A stretch of DNA of 16,786 nt from JBIOJM01 sp044450785 (GTDB lineage: Bacteria > Planctomycetota > Planctomycetia > Isosphaerales > Isosphaeraceae), in NCBI GenBank assembly GCA_044450785.1, contig JBIOJM010000228.1, positions 1-16,786 on the forward strand. Reading direction: 5' to 3'. The stretch's first letter is position 1, and every line of letters starts with the position of its first letter. Of the stretch, positions 13,940 through 16,786 are shown in pieces. Below the pieces are notes generated by a model, which was not told the origin of the DNA, did not search any database, and saw nothing but the letters and a program-made list of their open reading frames with translations. The position numbers were made by a program, and so were the translations under genes.

Positions 13940-15439
13940 CTAGCGCGTCAGCGGGTACAGGTCCAGGTGCTCGAGCGCGTCCAGGATCCAGGGGTGGCTC
14001 CAGGGGTTGCGCATCGCATAGCCGGCCGAGAGGACCGAGAGCCCCAGGGCAAGGAGCGCAAGCCCGCGCACCCAGCCACGGGTCTGACCACCCTCGACCC
14101 CCTTGGGGAGCAGAAGCAGCCAGAACGGGATCAGCCAGAACAGCCAGCGTAGCCCCTGCGTCGACCCGCCGTAGTTTCGCGCCTTGGGGTTCCAGGTGTA
14201 GAATGCCAGGACGATCATGGTCAGCATTGTCGTCAACCAGGCCACGGCCGCCATGGGCGCTCCCCCGCGGCGCAGCACCGTCAGCAACCGGCCGCCGCCA
14301 CCGAGCAGGCGCAACGCCCCCAGGGCCGAGAACAGGAAGATCGGAGTCAAGGAGAAGACGCCGTGGTGTCCCAGCGTCATGTGGAACAGGTAGGTCGCAT
14401 ACGGCTCGGGATGAACGTTCAACGCATCGAGGTCCAGAGGTGTCTTCCAGAGGCTTCCTTCCCAGAAGTACTCATCGGACCCGAATGACTCGTAAGCCAG
14501 CTTGAACTCGCCGAAGACGGCATACTGAGCGACCACGAAGCCGGCGACCGGAACGGCCGCCGCCGGAATGAAGTAGAGCAGGGTCTTCCTGGGATACCGG
14601 ACGCAAAGCAGGCAGAAGAGCAGAACCAGAAACGCGAGGGCGGGAAGCTCGTTCGCCGCGGTGAACGCCGCGCAGAAGCCCGCGACCGCGAATCGCCACC
14701 CGGAGAGGTCCCCTCCGTCCCAGATGCGCACGAACTGGTAAAGTGCGAAGAACGCGCTGAAGGCCGCGATCGTGTGGTTGTTCAAGGTCTGTGTAAACGG
14801 TAGGAGATAGGTGCCGAAAGCCACCGCGACCAGGCAGAAGATCCAGGTCCAGTCGTTGGCCGCGTAACGGTCGAGCACGCGGGCAAAAAGGACCAGGAAC
14901 ACCCCGAAGGGAATGACGTTCAGGAGCACCAGGATCGGTTTGAAGTAGAAGATGTAGACCGGCCATTTCACGGGTTCCTTCGGCGTCTCGAGCACCCCCT
15001 TGACCTTGTAGGGAGAATCGGGGTCGGGCTTCTGAGTCCAGCGCTCGGCCCGCTGCTCGAGAACGACTCGGTCGAGCGGCACGCCCGTCACGACCCGCGC
15101 CGGGTAAAGGATGCCGGCAATCAGGGTCGGCAAGAGCGCCGGCTTGCTCGAATAGAAGTGTTTGACCGGTCCCTGACCGCCCGACGCGCCGCTCGCCTCC
15201 TTCGTTTCGTGGAGGATCTTGTCCTGGGTGTCGATCTGCCAGGGGCACTCGTCGATGACGTAGGTGCCACGTTCAAGGAGGCTCCAGACGGTGCACCAGC
15301 GGGAGATGTCGTTGGCGCCCATTTGCGTCGGCTGCCGCAAGCAGTGGCCGAGCGCGATCGCCGTCGCCGCGGTGATCAGGACCATGGCCGTGAACCGGCG
15401 CGGATCAGAGCGTCCGGGCTTCTGCTCGAATTCGTTCAT
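13940..15439 (-). CDS. Polytopic membrane protein, GT-C glycosyltransferase-like
   Basis: A 499-residue membrane protein with about 10-12 hydrophobic segments (first at about 17-34, then from about 160 onward). The first loop contains the acidic motif GANDISRWCTVWSLLERGTY, placed like the catalytic Asp loop of GT-C glycosyltransferases, then a long extracytoplasmic stretch with PWQIDTQDKI and HFYSSKPALLPTL. The central part has TQTLNNHTIAAFSAFFALY, which resembles the helical core of PMT/ArnT-like proteins. The family is not one I can name. The GT2 enzyme encoded upstream would supply a polyprenyl-phosphate sugar and this protein could use it. The ATG at 15439 has only a weak GAG-containing site. 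The 85 bases to the GT2 stop hold a small inverted repeat (TTGAG 15484-15488, CTCAA 15497-15501) and nothing else. Confidence 0.7.
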   Translation of the reverse strand: MNEFEQKPGRSDPRRFTAMVLITAATAIALGHCLRQPTQMGANDISRWCTVWSLLERGTYVIDECPWQIDTQDKILHETKEASGASGGQGPVKHFYSSKPALLPTLIAGILYPARVVTGVPLDRVVLEQRAERWTQKPDPDSPYKVKGVLETPKEPVKWPVYIFYFKPILVLLNVIPFGVFLVLFARVLDRYAANDWTWIFCLVAVAFGTYLLPFTQTLNNHTIAAFSAFFALYQFVRIWDGGDLSGWRFAVAGFCAAFTAANELPALAFLVLLFCLLCVRYPRKTLLYFIPAAAVPVAGFVVAQYAVFGEFKLAYESFGSDEYFWEGSLWKTPLDLDALNVHPEPYATYLFHMTLGHHGVFSLTPIFLFSALGALRLLGGGGRLLTVLRRGGAPMAAVAWLTTMLTMIVLAFYTWNPKARNYGGSTQGLRWLFWLIPFWLLLLPKGVEGGQTRGWVRGLALLALGLSVLSAGYAMRNPWSHPWILDALEHLDLYPLTR

Positions 15440-15524
15440 CGATCGATCTCACGCAGAACCGGGTTCGATCATGAGCGCATTTCTTGAGAACGAGAACTCA
15501 AAATCCTCAATCAAGACCCTGATG

Positions 15525-16514
15525 TCAATGCGGCGGTCCCGGGTCTGTGTCAGCCTCATCGACGGGAATCTGATTCCCCCTGTGCGGAATTGTCTCGGCG
15601 ATGCTGAACGTATCCTCGGCACGGATGTTGTACGCGGTGACCAGCTCGGCCAGGATGCCCAGGGTCATGAGCTGAACGCCGACGAGCAATAGTGCAATGG
15701 AGTAGAAAAGCAACGGGCGACTGCCGATCGGCCGGTTTTGGGGATCAAGCCAGAGCACCGCCAGAGAGATCATACCCAGGCTTCCGACCGCGAAGAGCGA
15801 GAGACCGATGCCTCCCAGCACGTGCAAGGGCCGCTGGCTGAATCGGGTCAGGAATCGAACGGTCATTAGGTCGAGAAACCCCTTGAGGAACCTGGAGACT
15901 CCGTACTTGGACGCTCCATGCCGGCGACGGCGATGGCGGATCGCGAGCTCGCCGACGCGAAAGCCCCGGGCGTGTGCCAGGACCGGAATGAACCGGTGCA
16001 GCTCACCGTAGACGCCGACCTCCCGCAACACCTCGCGGCGGTAGAGCTTGAATCCGCAATTGTGGTCGTGGAGGCGGCAGCCGGTCAGACGGCTGACCAC
16101 CCAGTTGAAGACCCGGCTGGGATAGACCTTGTGCCAGGGGTCGTGTCGGGTCTTCTTCCAGCCGCTGATCACGTCGAAGCCCTGTTCGAGACCGAGCAGG
16201 AAGAGCGGGACCTCGGCCGGGTCGTCCTGGAGGTCGCCGTCGAGTGTGAAGACCAGCTCACCCCGAGCGGCCTGGAAGCCGGCCGTGAGGGCGGCCGCCT
16301 TGCCGAAATTGCGGCGGAACCGAATTGCGCTCAACCGAGGATCGCGCCGGGCCAGCTCGGCCAGGACCCTCCACGATCCGTCGCGGCTGCCGTCGTCGAC
16401 GAAAATGAACTCGACCGGCCCCCGGGCGCCGCCGGCGAACACCGCGTCCAGCTCGCCGTGGAGCGTGGCCAGGCTCTCCTCCTCATCACGGACCGGGACG
16501 ACAACGCTGATCAT
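15525..16514 (-). CDS. Glycosyltransferase family 2, polyprenyl-phosphate sugar synthase-like
   Basis: A 329-residue DPM1/GtrB/ArnC-like enzyme. The GT-A domain has VVPVRDEEESL at 5-15, FVDDGSRDGS at 38-47 (D40, D41), RRNFGKAAAL at 67-76, and the metal-binding D92-G-D94 in LDGDLQDDP. The acceptor region contains GFKLYRR, and HRRRRHGASKYG at 194-205 is the usual motif before the membrane part. Two C-terminal membrane segments (about 231-255 and 268-297) anchor it in the inner membrane. It would move a sugar from a nucleotide donor to a polyprenyl phosphate on the cytoplasmic face. The start at 16514 is set by an ATGA overlap with the upstream stop; the in-frame start at 16574 would add 20 Ser/Gly-rich residues inside the other gene. 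Confidence 0.92.
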   Translation of the reverse strand: MISVVVPVRDEEESLATLHGELDAVFAGGARGPVEFIFVDDGSRDGSWRVLAELARRDPRLSAIRFRRNFGKAAALTAGFQAARGELVFTLDGDLQDDPAEVPLFLLGLEQGFDVISGWKKTRHDPWHKVYPSRVFNWVVSRLTGCRLHDHNCGFKLYRREVLREVGVYGELHRFIPVLAHARGFRVGELAIRHRRRRHGASKYGVSRFLKGFLDLMTVRFLTRFSQRPLHVLGGIGLSLFAVGSLGMISLAVLWLDPQNRPIGSRPLLFYSIALLLVGVQLMTLGILAELVTAYNIRAEDTFSIAETIPHRGNQIPVDEADTDPGPPH

Positions 16515-16786
16515 GGGTGAACAGGACCCGCTGCCGGAGGTGGCTTCACCCCGGCTGTTGGACGTCGAAACCAAGGGAGGAGGAGCGCCGCGGCCGCCAG
16601 CTCGGCGCCCACCCAGACAAGCCGCAGAACCAGCGCCGCGACGACCGCATTGTCCGATCCCAGTGCGGGTGCCAGCGCCGACATCAACACACCCTCGCGC
16701 ACACCCAGTCCGCCGGGAAGAACGGCCACGACGAAGCCGGCCACCGTCGCCAGCGCCACGCTGGCGATCACCACGGGTGCCAGGCC
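16511..16786 (-). CDS. YbhN/UPF0104-like flippase-related membrane protein, C-terminal part
   Basis: The frame is open to the right edge, so the N-terminal part lies outside; 91 residues remain. The block VVAVLPGGLGVREGVLMSAL is the characteristic C-terminal motif of the YbhN/UPF0104 (lysylphosphatidylglycerol synthase transmembrane-like) family, followed by a last membrane helix (VVAALVLRLVWVGAELAAAALLL) and a Pro-rich tail. Members are proposed to move or modify lipids or lipid-linked sugars at the inner membrane, and they often sit beside GT2 genes as here. The stop codon overlaps the GT2 start (ATGA), so the two are translationally coupled. Confidence 0.82.
   Translation of the reverse strand, partial: GLAPVVIASVALATVAGFVVAVLPGGLGVREGVLMSALAPALGSDNAVVAALVLRLVWVGAELAAAALLLPWFRRPTAGVKPPPAAGPVHP

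Noticed and set aside
13474..14505. 343-codon plus-strand open frame
   Set aside because: Antisense to the phosphoribosyltransferase and the membrane-protein gene; Arg/Ser/Pro-rich with no recognisable fold.
15440..15524. Inverted repeat TTGAG/CTCAA as a terminator between GT2 and the membrane-protein gene
   Set aside because: Stem of only 5 bp, no T-run, and the genes look like one run; reported only in the text of the neighbouring gene.

Overview
The window looks like chromosomal DNA of a GC-rich planctomycete, probably near the Isosphaerales or Gemmatales. The main evidence is a DUF1501 protein end, a large propeller/HEAT/cytochrome c protein with the Pirellula/Verrucomicrobium-type heme domain, and a zinc-ribbon membrane protein with the finger-like domain common in that phylum. 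No rRNA, tRNA, CRISPR array, insertion sequence or prophage gene was recognised. Taxonomy and functions rest on motif reading alone; no search was run.

Layout, left to right. (1) 1-3168, plus strand: the C-terminal end of a DUF1501 protein, a zinc-ribbon multi-pass membrane protein, a homologue of the mitochondrial K+/H+ exchange (KHE1) family, and a YbhP-like endonuclease/exonuclease/phosphatase protein. (2) 3169-4494: a small toxin-antitoxin-like island. An intact MNT-type nucleotidyltransferase on the minus strand is followed by only the first part of a HepT (HEPN) toxin. Next to it, on the plus strand, an 81-residue protein precedes a PIN-domain protein in an antitoxin-toxin arrangement. 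(3) 4518-6839: a short-chain dehydrogenase and a divergently transcribed GT39-like membrane glycosyltransferase. (4) 6860-11925, minus strand: a three-gene unit in the order creatininase-family amidohydrolase, MFS transporter, secreted propeller/cytochrome c dehydrogenase. It suggests uptake and oxidation of an unidentified small substrate. (5) 12107-13047, minus strand: a tightly coupled pair (GTGA overlap with a strong ribosome binding site) made of an unrecognised 149-residue protein and a HEPN-like 164-residue protein. (6) 13213-16786, minus strand: an envelope-glycan gene run of YbhN-like membrane protein (partial), DPM1/GtrB-like GT2, GT-C-like membrane protein and a phosphoribosyltransferase.

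The best candidate for an undescribed system is the coupled pair at 12107-13047. The truncated MNT/HepT locus and the 81-residue/PIN pair give this stretch three toxin-antitoxin-like loci within 10 kb. The KHE1-like gene next to a YbhP-like phosphodiesterase is a further unusual combination. Most other long open frames in the window are antisense artefacts of high GC content.
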